A stretch of 38,008 nt of DNA from Chloroflexota bacterium (GCA_013152325.1 JAADGN010000040.1:1-38008); one strand, 5' to 3'. Numbered from the stretch's first letter, positions 1-8,408 are shown. Numbers and translations are program-made. The notes: a model not told the origin generated them from the sequence alone.

Positions 1-229
1 CGGGCAAGCGAAAATCACCAACCGGCAGGGACCGCAGGTCGGTCCGTCGCCAGGCCTCTTCGCGGGTCGTCGGCAGGGCCAGGGATTGGTACGTCTCCCA
101 GGCCTTCTGGCGGTAATCGGCAAAAGCGCCCGCCCCAAAAGCCTGGACGCCCTGCGCCGTGAATTTGAATTCCCGGACCGCACTGCGTCGGCGGGAAGAA
201 ACAACGACTTTGGGTTTGTTCTCAGCCAT
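1..229 (-). CDS. sufD: SufD, Fe-S cluster assembly scaffold subunit (N-terminal part only)
   Basis: Only the first 76 codons lie in the window; the gene runs off the left edge. The visible peptide begins MAENKPKVVVSSRRR and contains the SufD N-terminal pattern in which an aromatic-rich segment (YRQKAWETYQSLALP) precedes an E-x-W-R-x-T-D-L motif at about residues 58-65. SufD pairs with SufB and SufC in the cytosolic SufBC2D scaffold that builds Fe-S clusters. It starts 4 nt after the sufB stop codon, so it is the third gene of the sufCBD operon. The order C-B-D is usual for this system. The call rests on position plus the short motif; the C-terminal beta-helix cannot be checked here. Confidence 0.85.
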   Translation of the reverse strand, partial: MAENKPKVVVSSRRRSAVREFKFTAQGVQAFGAGAFADYRQKAWETYQSLALPTTREEAWRRTDLRSLPVGDFRLP

Positions 230-233
230 GGCG

Positions 234-1643
<1,410 letters not shown>

Positions 1644-1663
1644 GCCAATCTCCTACCAATAAA

Positions 1664-2437
1664 TTACGCGGGGACTTCTTCGTATTTCTCCCGGATCCAG
1701 TCGTACCCCTGTTCTTCCAGGCGCAGCGCCAGTTCCGGTCCGCCGGATTCGACGATGCGGCCATTGAACATGATGTGAACAAAATTCGGTTTGATGTAGT
1801 TCAGCAAACGCTGATAATGCGTGATGATCAGCACACCCAGGTCGGGTCCCGTCAGCGCATTGACGCCTTCGGAGACGATCCGCAGCGCGTCGATGTCCAG
1901 CCCCGAATCGGTCTCATCCAGGATGGCGATCTCCGGTACCAGGGTGGCCATTTGCAGGATCTCGGCCCGCTTCTTCTCGCCGCCAGAAAAGCCATCGTTG
2001 AGATAGCGGCCGGCGAAGGCGTGATCCATCTTCAACAGGTCCATCTTGGCCTTCAGCATTTTGCGGAACTCAAGGATGGAGATGCCCTTGTCGTCCGGGT
2101 TTTCGGCGCGACGACGGGCGTTGAGCGCCGTCCGCAGGAAGTTGGCAACGGTCACACCCGGAATGGCAACCGGATACTGAAAAGCCAGGAACAGCCCCTG
2201 GCGGGAGCGTTCGTCCGCGGCCAGACCGAGAATGTTCCGCCCCTTGAACAAAATCTCCCCTTCCGTCACCTCGTAACGCGGGTGTCCCATCAACGCATAG
2301 GCCAATGTCGACTTGCCCGTTCCGTTAGGGCCCATAATGGCGTGGACTTCGCCCTGCTTGAGCGTCAGATCGAGGCCTTTGAGAATTTCCTTGCCCTCGA
2401 TGCTGACGTGTAGGTTTTTGATAACCAGTTCAGACAT
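1664..2437 (-). CDS. sufC: SufC, Fe-S cluster assembly ATPase
   Basis: 257-residue ABC-type ATPase that powers the SufBC2D scaffold. Visible motifs are Walker [10 protein letters not shown] (residues 36-44, Lys42), the Q-loop region LAFQYP, the signature SGGEKKR (from residue 151) and Walker [12 protein letters not shown] (Asp174, Glu175). An in-frame ATG at 2503 would add 22 residues (MALPGLKFF...). I prefer the ATG at 2437 because AGGAG lies 6 nt upstream of it and known SufC proteins begin with an MSEL..IKNLH-like segment. The 2503 ATG lies about where transcription should start from the promoter at 2509-2537. First gene of sufCBD; its Fe-S-sensing regulator is encoded divergently. Confidence 0.96.
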   Translation of the reverse strand: MSELVIKNLHVSIEGKEILKGLDLTLKQGEVHAIMGPNGTGKSTLAYALMGHPRYEVTEGEILFKGRNILGLAADERSRQGLFLAFQYPVAIPGVTVANFLRTALNARRRAENPDDKGISILEFRKMLKAKMDLLKMDHAFAGRYLNDGFSGGEKKRAEILQMATLVPEIAILDETDSGLDIDALRIVSEGVNALTGPDLGVLIITHYQRLLNYIKPNFVHIMFNGRIVESGGPELALRLEEQGYDWIREKYEEVPA

Positions 2438-2508
2438 GTAATCTCCTGGAAAAATAACGCCCTGCGGCGGTTTTTGAAAAAATTTAAGGCCCGGCAAGGC
2501 CATGCGGC

Positions 2509-2537
2509 ATTATAGCACGCGAGACAAAATGTGTCAA
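2509..2537 (-). promoter_or_regulatory. Promoter of the sufCBD operon
   Basis: Read on the minus strand, a perfect consensus -35 TTGACA (2537-2532) is followed after 17 nt by a perfect -10 TATAAT (2514-2509). Transcription would start near 2502, leaving a 5' leader of about 65 nt before the sufC start. A promoter this close to consensus should be strong unless repressed, which fits control by the divergent SufR-like regulator. Confidence 0.88.
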
Positions 2538-2567
2538 TATTTATGATAATTTTCTAGTATATTGACA
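2532..2567. promoter_or_regulatory. Mirrored -35 boxes between sufC and the regulator gene (candidate operator)
   Basis: TGTCAATAT (2532-2540) and ATATTGACA (2559-2567) are perfect 9-nt inverted copies separated by an AT-rich 18 nt. Each arm contains the -35 hexamer of one divergent promoter. The right arm also begins a second palindrome, TTGAC-AAA-GTCAA (2562-2574). A dimeric regulator bound here would cover both promoters. Part of the symmetry simply follows from two TTGACA boxes; the extra ATAT on both sides does not. Confidence 0.5.
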
Positions 2568-2590
2568 AAGTCAAAAGGGGCTGTTATACT
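2562..2590 (+). promoter_or_regulatory. Promoter of the sufR-like/sufT operon
   Basis: -35 TTGACA (2562-2567), 17-nt spacer, -10 TATACT (2585-2590). It lies 68 nt upstream of the chosen ATG and diverges from the sufC promoter. The -35 box is embedded in the palindrome TTGACAAAGTCAA, which suggests autoregulation. Confidence 0.85.
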
Positions 2591-2658
2591 CCAGCCAGGC
2601 AGCACCCTACCCCTTCGCCCAAGCTCCCCAAGACTTGGACGAAGGGGACAAAACAAAC

Positions 2659-3288
2659 ATGACAAGCACGCGCGACCGTATTCTGAAAACCCTGCTCAAG
2701 CATCCCCGCTCGACCATCAACGATTTGGCCGAGGCGGTGGGCATTAACCCCATCTCCGTCCGACACCACCTATCCAACCTGCAGGCAAGTGGATTGATCT
2801 CTGCAGAGGAAGAGCGGCACGGCGTCGGGCGGCCGCGCCTGATCTACTCCCTGACCGACGCCGGGGCGGAGCAATTCCCGACCCGTTACCTGCGTCTGAC
2901 CAGCCGACTGCTCAACCAGCTAAAAGAGACCATGCCCACACCGCTCATCGGCGAATTGTTCTCGCAGATCGCCGTCTCTCTGGCGGAAGAATATGCCGAC
3001 CAGATGCAAGGCCTGAGCATGGAAGAGCGGCTGGAGCTGGTCAAAGACCTTTTGGCCGAGGAAGGCTTCACCATCGAGTGGGAAAAATCCGGTGAGCAGT
3101 ACCACATTCACGAAATCAGTTGCCCCTATTATAAAATTGGTCAGAACCACCCTGAAATCTGCACCGTGGACCAAACCTTGATCTCGAAAATACTGGCCCT
3201 GCCAGCCGAAAAGATACAATGCATTTTGAGCGGCGACGCGCACTGCACGTACGTCGTTGAACCTAACCTTACGGAACAAACCAAATGA
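2659..3288 (+). CDS. sufR: SufR-like Fe-S-binding winged-helix transcriptional regulator
   Basis: 209 residues. Residues 5-70 form a winged helix-turn-helix of the DeoR/ArsR type (STINDLAEAVGINPISVRHHL, then a wing with GRPRLIYSLT). The C-terminal part carries four cysteines at residues 155, 168, 188 and 196 (C-x12-C-x19-C-x7-C), suited to binding an Fe-S cluster as in SufR repressors of suf operons. It is divergent from sufCBD and overlaps sufT by 4 nt, so a role in sensing Fe-S status is the natural inference. An upstream TTG at 2635 is in frame, but GAAGGGG precedes the ATG at 2659 and nothing resembling a ribosome site precedes the TTG. The SufR name rests on family resemblance and context. 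Confidence 0.85.
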   Translation: MTSTRDRILKTLLKHPRSTINDLAEAVGINPISVRHHLSNLQASGLISAEEERHGVGRPRLIYSLTDAGAEQFPTRYLRLTSRLLNQLKETMPTPLIGELFSQIAVSLAEEYADQMQGLSMEERLELVKDLLAEEGFTIEWEKSGEQYHIHEISCPYYKIGQNHPEICTVDQTLISKILALPAEKIQCILSGDAHCTYVVEPNLTEQTK

Positions 3289-3632
3289 GCGAAAACGAAA
3301 ACAATCAAATCATCTGGAACATCCACGAGACGCATCCCGACCTGGTCGAGCCGTTGCGCGAGGGGCTGGCGCAAGTTATCGATCCGGAAATTGGCATGAG
3401 CATCATCCAATTGGGACTGATCCGCCAAGTCGACGTTGAAGACGGCGTTGTCAAACTGCACATGATCCTGACCACGCCCTTCTGTCCTTACGGCCCGGCA
3501 ATGATCGAAGCCACCCGTCAAAAGGCGCAAGAAGCCCTCAACAAACCGGTGACCGTAGACCTGGGCATGGAGCCATGGGATTTCTCGATGATGGAAGATG
3601 CCTCCGCCCTAGACTGGGGCATGTACACGTAA
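3285..3632 (+). CDS. sufT: SufT/DUF59 (MIP18-family) metal-sulfur cluster assembly factor
   Basis: 115-residue single-domain DUF59 protein. Family markers are the DPEIGMSIIQLGLI segment (about residues 33-46) and TTPFCPYGP (about residues 63-71) with the conserved cysteine of the T-P-x-C motif. Such proteins help mature or deliver Fe-S clusters and commonly sit in suf operons. Its ATG overlaps the stop codon of the SufR-like gene (ATGA, 3285-3288), which implies translational coupling. It ends 15 nt before a strong bidirectional terminator, so regulator and sufT form a two-gene operon. Confidence 0.93.
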   Translation: MSENENNQIIWNIHETHPDLVEPLREGLAQVIDPEIGMSIIQLGLIRQVDVEDGVVKLHMILTTPFCPYGPAMIEATRQKAQEALNKPVTVDLGMEPWDFSMMEDASALDWGMYT

Positions 3633-3647
3633 TCAACTGCACCGACT

Positions 3648-3689
3648 AAAAAAAGACAGCGGATGCGATCGCATCCGCTGTCTTTTTTT
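3648..3689. terminator. Bidirectional intrinsic terminator, perfectly palindromic
   Basis: Seven A residues, a perfect 28-nt palindrome (14-bp stem, arms GACAGCGGATGCGA and TCGCATCCGCTGTC, 3655-3682), then seven T residues. It is placed to end both the sufR-sufT transcript and the convergent XRE-cupin gene. Confidence 0.95.
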
Positions 3690-3704
3690 AACGCGTACCT
3701 ACTG

Positions 3705-4328
3705 TCAGGAAGAGGCGCCGCGCTCCTTCGCCATGTGCATGGCGGTCGGGCGCTCGCCCTCTGAAAAACCGGAGAGCAGGAAAAGTGCGTTCGTTACAGT
3801 CCCCCCAGCGTTGCGCCAGCGATGACGCAAATGGGCCGAAAACATAAGGCTGTCGCCAGGTTTAAGGGTATAGTATTTATCCTCAACCTGGTATTCCAGC
3901 GTCCCGCGCAGGCAAATCACAAATTCATGCCCGGTGTGCACCATCGTGTGAGGGCCGCTGTTTGCGCCGCTCTCCAAAGTCAGCACAAAAGGCTCCACGC
4001 GACCAGTGAAATGTTCACCGCCCAAGCCCTCCCAGGTTCCGCGTAGAAACGGAACGCGCGTTCGCTCGTCTGCTTGCAAAAAAACGACCGACTCCTTCTC
4101 CCGCTCTTCGCCAAAAAAAGTGGTGATCGGGAGTCCCAAGGCGTCCGCCAATTTGTACAGTGTGCTCACAGAAGGCGAAGTTTTCCCCCGCTCGATCATG
4201 CTCAAGGCATTTGCGGAGAGGCCGCTCAGCTGCGCCAACCCACGAATAGAGATGCGCCGCTCAGTGCGCAATTCACGCAGCCGGGTTCCTACGTTAACAG
4301 AGAGTGCATCTTTTTTGTACAAATCCAT
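3705..4328 (-). CDS. XRE-family transcriptional regulator with C-terminal cupin domain
   Basis: 207 residues. Residues 12-66 are a lambda-repressor-like HTH (VGTRLRELRTERRISIRGLAQ, then SANALSMIERGKTSPSVSTLYKLADAL). Residues about 117-190 are a cupin_2 barrel with a His-rich metal or ligand site (PHTMVHTGHEFV, and H166/H169 in SAHLRHRW). The architecture matches small-molecule-responsive regulators such as PuuR. I chose the ATG at 4328 because AAGGTGG lies 5 nt upstream; an in-frame GTG at 4370 has no such signal. It stands alone, converges on sufT and is divergent from the ArsR gene. The ligand cannot be deduced. A weak minus-strand promoter (TTGCCC 4419-4414, TAAATT 4397-4392) is possible. 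Confidence 0.88.
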   Translation of the reverse strand: MDLYKKDALSVNVGTRLRELRTERRISIRGLAQLSGLSANALSMIERGKTSPSVSTLYKLADALGLPITTFFGEEREKESVVFLQADERTRVPFLRGTWEGLGGEHFTGRVEPFVLTLESGANSGPHTMVHTGHEFVICLRGTLEYQVEDKYYTLKPGDSLMFSAHLRHRWRNAGGTVTNALFLLSGFSEGERPTAMHMAKERGASS

Positions 4329-4434
4329 TAAAGCCACCTTCCCAATCTGTGTCCGTTTTAATCCTACCACACCTCACTCTTTTTTCGCGGGAATTTACGA
4401 CTTTTCGCTTTTTGGGCAAGCAGAGAGAGACAAG

Positions 4435-4509
4435 GTGTAATACGAGTATTTGGGTGGAATTACCCGTGTGACATTTGTTACGCCCGTTTGTGACGAATTA
4501 CACTAGGTG
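4435..4509 (+). promoter_or_regulatory. Candidate tandem operator and promoter upstream of the first ArsR gene
   Basis: Two related 15-mers in direct orientation, TGTGACATTTGTTAC (4467-4481) and TGTGACGAATTACAC (4489-4503), start exactly 22 bp apart. A weaker inverted copy (GTGTAATACGAGTAT, 4435-4449) lies upstream. The same arrangement is found before the second ArsR gene (7896-7932), with TGTGAYGAWTTACACTAGSTG shared between the two loci. TACACT (4499-4504) may be the -10 box. Together with the ribosome site this accounts for the 267-nt gap before the ArsR start. Confidence 0.55.
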
Positions 4510-4595
4510 CTGGCGGCGAAACCTGCTAGAGTCAAGCAAGAAATCTTGTGCACATATGCGCAAGTCCGAATTTTCATATTTACCAGGAAATCCGT

Positions 4596-4934
4596 ATGGA
4601 AAACAACCTTCGAGAAGAAGTCAACCAACTTCACGCCCACATTTGCAACGGGCTGGCAGATCCCATTCGCATCCTGCTGCTCTACGCACTGGCCGAATCG
4701 CCTCGCAGCGTAAATGAACTTTCCAAGCACGCTGAACTTCCCCAACCTACTGTCTCCCGCCATCTCAAAATTTTGCGCGAACGCGGACTGGTGATAGCCC
4801 AACGCAAAGGGCAATTTGTATATTACCGACTGGCGGACCCGCGCGTCATCGAGGCGTTGGACATTTTGCGAGCAATGATGGCAGACAAGCTGACAGAACA
4901 AGCGCAAATCGCGTCCACCATCAACACACGTTAA
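4596..4934 (+). CDS. ArsR/SmtB-family regulator (copy 1, sulfur flavoprotein operon)
   Basis: 112 residues with a single winged-helix domain: helix 1 includes HAHICNGLADPIRILLLYALAES, the recognition region is LPQPTVSRHLKILRERGLV, and the wing is RKGQFVYYRL. The start is set by AGGAAA 5 nt upstream of the ATG at 4596 and by alignment with the paralogue at 8022, which starts at the same homologous residue. It has one cysteine (Cys17), so it lacks the two-cysteine thiol switch of SqrR/BigR, and a classic metal site is not obvious. It leads an operon with the SQR-like flavoprotein 30 nt downstream and probably controls it. The inducer is unknown; a reactive sulfur species is a guess from context. 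Confidence 0.9.
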   Translation: MENNLREEVNQLHAHICNGLADPIRILLLYALAESPRSVNELSKHAELPQPTVSRHLKILRERGLVIAQRKGQFVYYRLADPRVIEALDILRAMMADKLTEQAQIASTINTR

Positions 4935-4964
4935 ATCATCCCCACCACTATACAAGGAGAACCT

Positions 4965-6200
4965 ATGAAAACCTTTCTCATTCTCGGAGCTGGCACCGGC
5001 GGCACAATGGTCGCCAATAAAATGGCTGCGGCGCTCGACCCGCAAGAGTGGCGCATCATCATCGTTGACCGGGACGAAAAACACTACTATCAACCCGGCT
5101 TCTTGTTCATCCCTTTCGGCATTTACTCCCCCAATGAAGTTGTAAAGCCCAAGCGCAACTTCCTGCCTCCCCAAGTGGAGGTGATCTTTTCCGACATTGA
5201 ACTGATCGAACCGGAAAAGAATCGCGTCCGACTGGGCAAGGCCAAGAAAACCATCAACTACGACTATCTCGTCATTTCCACCGGCAGTCATATTCACCCC
5301 GAAGAGACCCCCGGCCTAGACGACGAGGCTTCCTGGTTGAAAAACATCTTCCCCTTCTACACCCTGGAAGGCGCCACAGAGTTGTCCAACTTCCTCAAGT
5401 ACTGGAAGGGCGGACGCATGGTGCTCAACATCGCCGAGATGCCCATCAAATGCCCCGTCGCGCCGCTGGAATTCCTCTTCCTGGCAGACTGGTTCTTCCA
5501 GGAGCGCGGCATCCGCGACAAAGTCGAGATCGTCTTCGCTACACCGCTGCCCGGCGCGTTCACCAAACCGCGCGCGTCCTCCGTCCTGGGCGGCATGCTG
5601 GACGACAAGGGCGTCGCCCTAGAAGCCGACTTCAACATCATGGAGGTGGATACCACGAAACAGGTCATCCGCTCCTATGACGAGAAGGAAATCGCCTACG
5701 ACCTGCTGGTCACCATCCCGACCAACATGGGCGCCGAGGTCATTGGCAACTCCGGCATGGGCGACGAACTCAACTTCGTCCCGACCAACAAACACACCCT
5801 GCAAACCGATAAGTGGGAAAACGTCTGGATCATTGGCGACGCCGGGAACGTCCCCGCATCCAAGGCCGGCTCGGTGGCCCACTTCATGCTGGACGTGGTC
5901 ATCGAGAACATCCTGCGCCACATGGAGGGCCTGGATCCGCTGCCCAAATTCGATGGACACGCCAACTGCTACATTGAGTCTGGCTTCGAAAAAGGCGTGC
6001 TGATCGACTTCAACTACGATGTGGAACCATTGCCCGGCAAGTACCCCCTGCCCGGCTTCGGACCTTTCTCGCTGCTGCAGGAATCGCACACCAACCACTG
6101 GGGCAAGATGATGTTCCGCTGGATGTATTGGAACATCCTGCTCAAAGGCGGCGAAATGCCCTTCGAATCACAGATGAGCATGGCCGGGAAGTGGGCCTAG
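4965..6200 (+). CDS. Sulfide:quinone oxidoreductase-like FAD flavoprotein
   Basis: 411 residues, with the two-dinucleotide-fold architecture of the SQR/NDH-2 family. FAD binding is seen at residues 6-20 (LILGAGTGGTMVANK) and 288-307 (WIIGDAGNVPASKAGSVAH). Both redox cysteines expected in sulfide:quinone oxidoreductases are present: Cys163 in IKCPVAPLEF and Cys335 in ANCYIESG. The C-terminal helices (about 370-400, rich in Trp, Met and Phe) could dock on the membrane near the quinone. The likely reaction is sulfide oxidation to polysulfide or persulfide with electrons to quinone. The downstream TusE and DsrE genes would accept that sulfur. It is preceded by AAGGAG and is second in the ArsR-led operon. 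The exact substrate could also be another sulfane-sulfur compound. Confidence 0.85.
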   Translation: MKTFLILGAGTGGTMVANKMAAALDPQEWRIIIVDRDEKHYYQPGFLFIPFGIYSPNEVVKPKRNFLPPQVEVIFSDIELIEPEKNRVRLGKAKKTINYDYLVISTGSHIHPEETPGLDDEASWLKNIFPFYTLEGATELSNFLKYWKGGRMVLNIAEMPIKCPVAPLEFLFLADWFFQERGIRDKVEIVFATPLPGAFTKPRASSVLGGMLDDKGVALEADFNIMEVDTTKQVIRSYDEKEIAYDLLVTIPTNMGAEVIGNSGMGDELNFVPTNKHTLQTDKWENVWIIGDAGNVPASKAGSVAHFMLDVVIENILRHMEGLDPLPKFDGHANCYIESGFEKGVLIDFNYDVEPLPGKYPLPGFGPFSLLQESHTNHWGKMMFRWMYWNILLKGGEMPFESQMSMAGKWA

Positions 6201-6210
6201 GAGGCACGCT

Positions 6211-6894
6211 ATGACCGACGCCCCAATCACCCAGGAACAATTCGCCCAACTCATGACGCGGCTCGACCGCATCGAAGACCATCTCGGTGAGCAGCGCCGC
6301 CGCCAGGAAGAACTCGATGAACTGAAGAGCGACCTGATCCCCATCGCCAACCAGATGGTCAAAATCTCGATTGACGAATTGGCCGAAATCGGATACGAAT
6401 TCACACTCGAAGACCTGCTCTTCCTGCTCAAACGCCTGCTGCGCGACACGCACCTGCTGCTCAAAGGGCTGGATCAGCTCGAATCCATGATGGATTTGGG
6501 CGAGGAGCTCAACCGCTTGAGCAAACCGATGTTCAATCAGGCCGTTGGAGAACTCGACCGTCTCGAACGCGAGGGCTACTTCGCTTTCGCCCGCGAGGGC
6601 TGGCGCATCGTGGAGCGCGTCGTCACAGAATTTGAAGAAGACGACGTACGCGCCCTGGCAGACAACGTTGTGACCATTTTGAAGACCGTCCGCAACATGA
6701 CCCAACCTGAGATCATGGCACTGGCAAACCAAAGCGTAGAGGCCATCCGCGAAACGCCCGCGGCAGACGAGAACATATCCGCGTGGAAATTGCTCAAGGA
6801 AATGGGCAGCCCCCAAGTCCGCAAGGGCATGGCCCGGATGCTCAACCTGCTCAAAGCGCTCGGAGAGCAACCGCCCACACCCTCTTCAAATTAA
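6211..6894 (+). CDS. DUF1641 family protein
   Basis: 227 residues, soluble and largely helical. The N-terminal 50 residues are charged and coiled-coil-like (MTRLDRIEDHLGEQRRRQEE). The central stretch is amphipathic, and about residues 120-205 hold the DUF1641 region (VTEFEEDDVRALADNVVTIL, then MTQPEIMALANQSVE). Proteins of this family are often encoded beside SQR-like flavoproteins or formate dehydrogenases, but no biochemical function is established that I can cite. Here it lies 10 nt after the SQR-like gene with AGGAGG before its ATG, so it is co-translated with it. A role as a partner or membrane adaptor of the flavoprotein is inference from context. Confidence 0.8.
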   Translation: MTDAPITQEQFAQLMTRLDRIEDHLGEQRRRQEELDELKSDLIPIANQMVKISIDELAEIGYEFTLEDLLFLLKRLLRDTHLLLKGLDQLESMMDLGEELNRLSKPMFNQAVGELDRLEREGYFAFAREGWRIVERVVTEFEEDDVRALADNVVTILKTVRNMTQPEIMALANQSVEAIRETPAADENISAWKLLKEMGSPQVRKGMARMLNLLKALGEQPPTPSSN

Positions 6895-6945
6895 ACAAGG
6901 GAATCGAAAGCAACCCACCAAACAACTTTATACAAGGAGAATACC

Positions 6946-7245
6946 ATGGCTCTAGACAATATCGCTTTCAACGACGAAGGATATATGACCGACCCCAACG
7001 TATGGAACAAAGAGATCGCGGTCGAGTTGGCAAAAAAGGAAGGCATCGAGCTCACCGACGCACATTGGAAAGTCATCGAGTTCTGCCGCGAAAGCGCCAA
7101 AGACTCCGGCAAAGCACCCACCCTGCGTCAGATCACCAAGGGAGTCGGCATCACGACCAAGGAACTGTTTGGCCTGTTCCCCAAGGGCCCGGCCAAGAAA
7201 GTTGCCAAGATCGCAGGCCTCGGCAAACCCGAAGGTTGCGTTTAA
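6946..7245 (+). CDS. TusE/DsrC/DsvC-family sulfur relay protein
   Basis: 99 residues, full length for the family. Family features are the N-terminal FNDEGYMTDPNVWNKEIA segment, the middle ELTDAHWKVIEFCRES, and the C-terminal arm ending GKPEGCV, whose penultimate Cys98 carries persulfide sulfur. The second arm cysteine of true DsrC (ten residues before the last) is absent; Ala or Lys residues occupy that region. It should therefore act as a TusE-like single-cysteine carrier and not as a DsrC trisulfide substrate for DsrAB. A further Cys47 lies on the body. It is preceded by AAGGAG and followed by a DsrE-like gene after 33 nt. It would accept sulfur from DsrE and ultimately from the flavoprotein. 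Confidence 0.92.
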   Translation: MALDNIAFNDEGYMTDPNVWNKEIAVELAKKEGIELTDAHWKVIEFCRESAKDSGKAPTLRQITKGVGITTKELFGLFPKGPAKKVAKIAGLGKPEGCV

Positions 7246-7278
7246 TTTCCATCCACATCCAACATAAGGAGTTTTGCA

Positions 7279-7782
7279 ATGGCAGACGAAAACCGCAAGA
7301 TCGCGTTCATTTGCTCCAAAGGTGATCTGGACATGGCTTACCCCGCCCTGATCATGAGCTGGGCTGCCTTGGGCAACGGCATCGACGTAACCATCTTCTT
7401 CACCTTCTGGGGGCTGGACCTGGTCAACAAAAAGCGCGTCGACAAGCTGGAACTCGCCCCTGTAGCCAACACCAGCTTCAAGCTCAGCATGATGGGCCTG
7501 CCAACCGGCAACCTGGGCATCCCCAACGTTATGGGCGCCCTGCCCGGCATGACAGCTTTCGCAAGTTGGTTCATGAAGAAGAAAATGGATGAACTCGAAG
7601 TGCCCCCCGTCCGCGAGTACATTGAAATGCTCCACGACGCTGGCGCTCACCTGTACGGCTGCAAGATGACCGTGGATATGTTCGACATGAAGGAAGAAGA
7701 CTTCCTGGACGAGCTGGACGGCATCGTCACCGCAGGCGATTTCATGGACATGACCGAAGGCGCGCAGATCATCTTCATCTAA
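7279..7782 (+). CDS. DsrE/DsrF/DrsH-like (DsrE2-type) sulfur carrier protein
   Basis: 167 residues. The Rossmann-like DsrE fold is suggested by FICSKGDLDMAYPALIMSWA (residues 10-29), VTIFFTFWGLDLV and YGCKMTVDMFDM. Cys128 in YGCKMT matches the catalytic persulfide-forming cysteine of DsrE2-type proteins (usually C-x-M-S-x-D). Cys12 is a second candidate. DsrE2 proteins exchange persulfide sulfur with TusA or TusE partners. The central hydrophobic segment (about 65-100, rich in Met, Gly and Pro) is typical of the DsrE2 subgroup and may touch the membrane. Last gene of the ArsR-SQR-DUF1641-TusE-DsrE operon; a terminator starts 19 nt after its stop. AAGGAG precedes the ATG. Confidence 0.88.
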   Translation: MADENRKIAFICSKGDLDMAYPALIMSWAALGNGIDVTIFFTFWGLDLVNKKRVDKLELAPVANTSFKLSMMGLPTGNLGIPNVMGALPGMTAFASWFMKKKMDELEVPPVREYIEMLHDAGAHLYGCKMTVDMFDMKEEDFLDELDGIVTAGDFMDMTEGAQIIFI

Positions 7783-7800
7783 GACAAAACACCCCCACTT

Positions 7801-7835
7801 AAAAACCGCTCTCTGCAACCGCGAGAGCGGTTTTT
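7801..7835 (+). terminator. Intrinsic terminator after the SQR/TusE/DsrE operon
   Basis: 13-bp stem AAAAACCGCTCTC / GAGAGCGGTTTTT (7801-7813 and 7823-7835) with a 9-nt loop, followed by ATTTT. The U-tract is part of the stem, so it could also act on the opposite strand, but no gene there needs it. Confidence 0.93.
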
Positions 7836-7868
7836 ATTTTAACGCCACCTGCTCTCGGACAAACGCAG

Positions 7869-7938
7869 GCGTATAATGTCATTTTTTTGTTACATTATGA
7901 CATTATACACTTGTCATTGTGATGATTTACACTAGCTG
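7869..7938 (+). promoter_or_regulatory. Candidate tandem operator and promoter upstream of the second ArsR gene
   Basis: Direct copies TATGACATTATACAC (7896-7910) and TGTGATGATTTACAC (7918-7932) start 22 bp apart, as in front of the first ArsR gene. An inverted copy forms a perfect 11-nt inverted repeat, GTATAATGTCA (7871-7881) with TGACATTATAC (7898-7908). TACACT at 7928-7933 may be the -10 box. The distance from the end of the shared motif to the ArsR start is 84 nt here and 87 nt at the first locus. Confidence 0.55.
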
Positions 7939-8021
7939 TACACGAGGGTGGGTGCTAAAGTATGTGTTGTTTATATATTCACATACATACATATATGCTT
8001 ATGCAAGCAAAGGCGAACCCA

Positions 8022-8360
8022 ATGGCAGGCAACTTACATGAGGATATCACCCACCTACATGCGGAGATTTGCTCTGCGCTGGCAGAAACGAACCGCATTT
8101 TGATCCTATATGCCCTGGCCGAAAGTCCGCACAACGTCACCGAACTGGCCAATATCCTGGCAATTTCCCAGCCCACCGCATCCCGTCATCTCAAAATCTT
8201 GCGGGAACGCGGCCTGGTGTATCCCATCCGACAAGGAGTGAACATCGTCTACCATCTGTCTGACCAACGATTGATCGAGGCGCTCGACACGTTGCGCGCC
8301 GTTTTGCGCGACCGAATATCCTACCGCGCAAACCTGATCGAAAAAACAGAGGCGGACTGA
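8022..8360 (+). CDS. ArsR/SmtB-family regulator (copy 2, molybdoenzyme/transporter operon)
   Basis: 112 residues, clearly paralogous to the regulator at 4596: both have HLHAxIC near residues 11-17, ILxLYALAESP, QPTxSRHLKILRERGLV and a terminal xLIEALDxLRA helix. Helix 3 (ISQPTASRHLKI) is the DNA-reading helix. Upstream in-frame ATGs exist at 7962, 7995 and 8001. I chose 8022 because it aligns residue for residue with the paralogue and AAAGG lies about 10 nt upstream. It has one cysteine, Cys17. It heads the operon that continues into the triheme cytochrome 48 nt downstream. The shared upstream motif suggests the two ArsR proteins may bind the same or each other's sites. Confidence 0.88.
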   Translation: MAGNLHEDITHLHAEICSALAETNRILILYALAESPHNVTELANILAISQPTASRHLKILRERGLVYPIRQGVNIVYHLSDQRLIEALDTLRAVLRDRISYRANLIEKTEAD

Positions 8361-8408
8361 CAGGCCGCTTCCATTATGTACACCCCATCCCATAATTTTG
8401 GAGGAGCA

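Noticed and set aside
3665-3672. GCGATCGC octamer resembling the cyanobacterial HIP1 repeat
   Set aside because: It is the centre of a terminator palindrome and I noticed no other copy, so it is coincidental.
6946-7245. Assignment as true DsrC
   Set aside because: Only the penultimate C-terminal cysteine is present; the second arm cysteine is missing.
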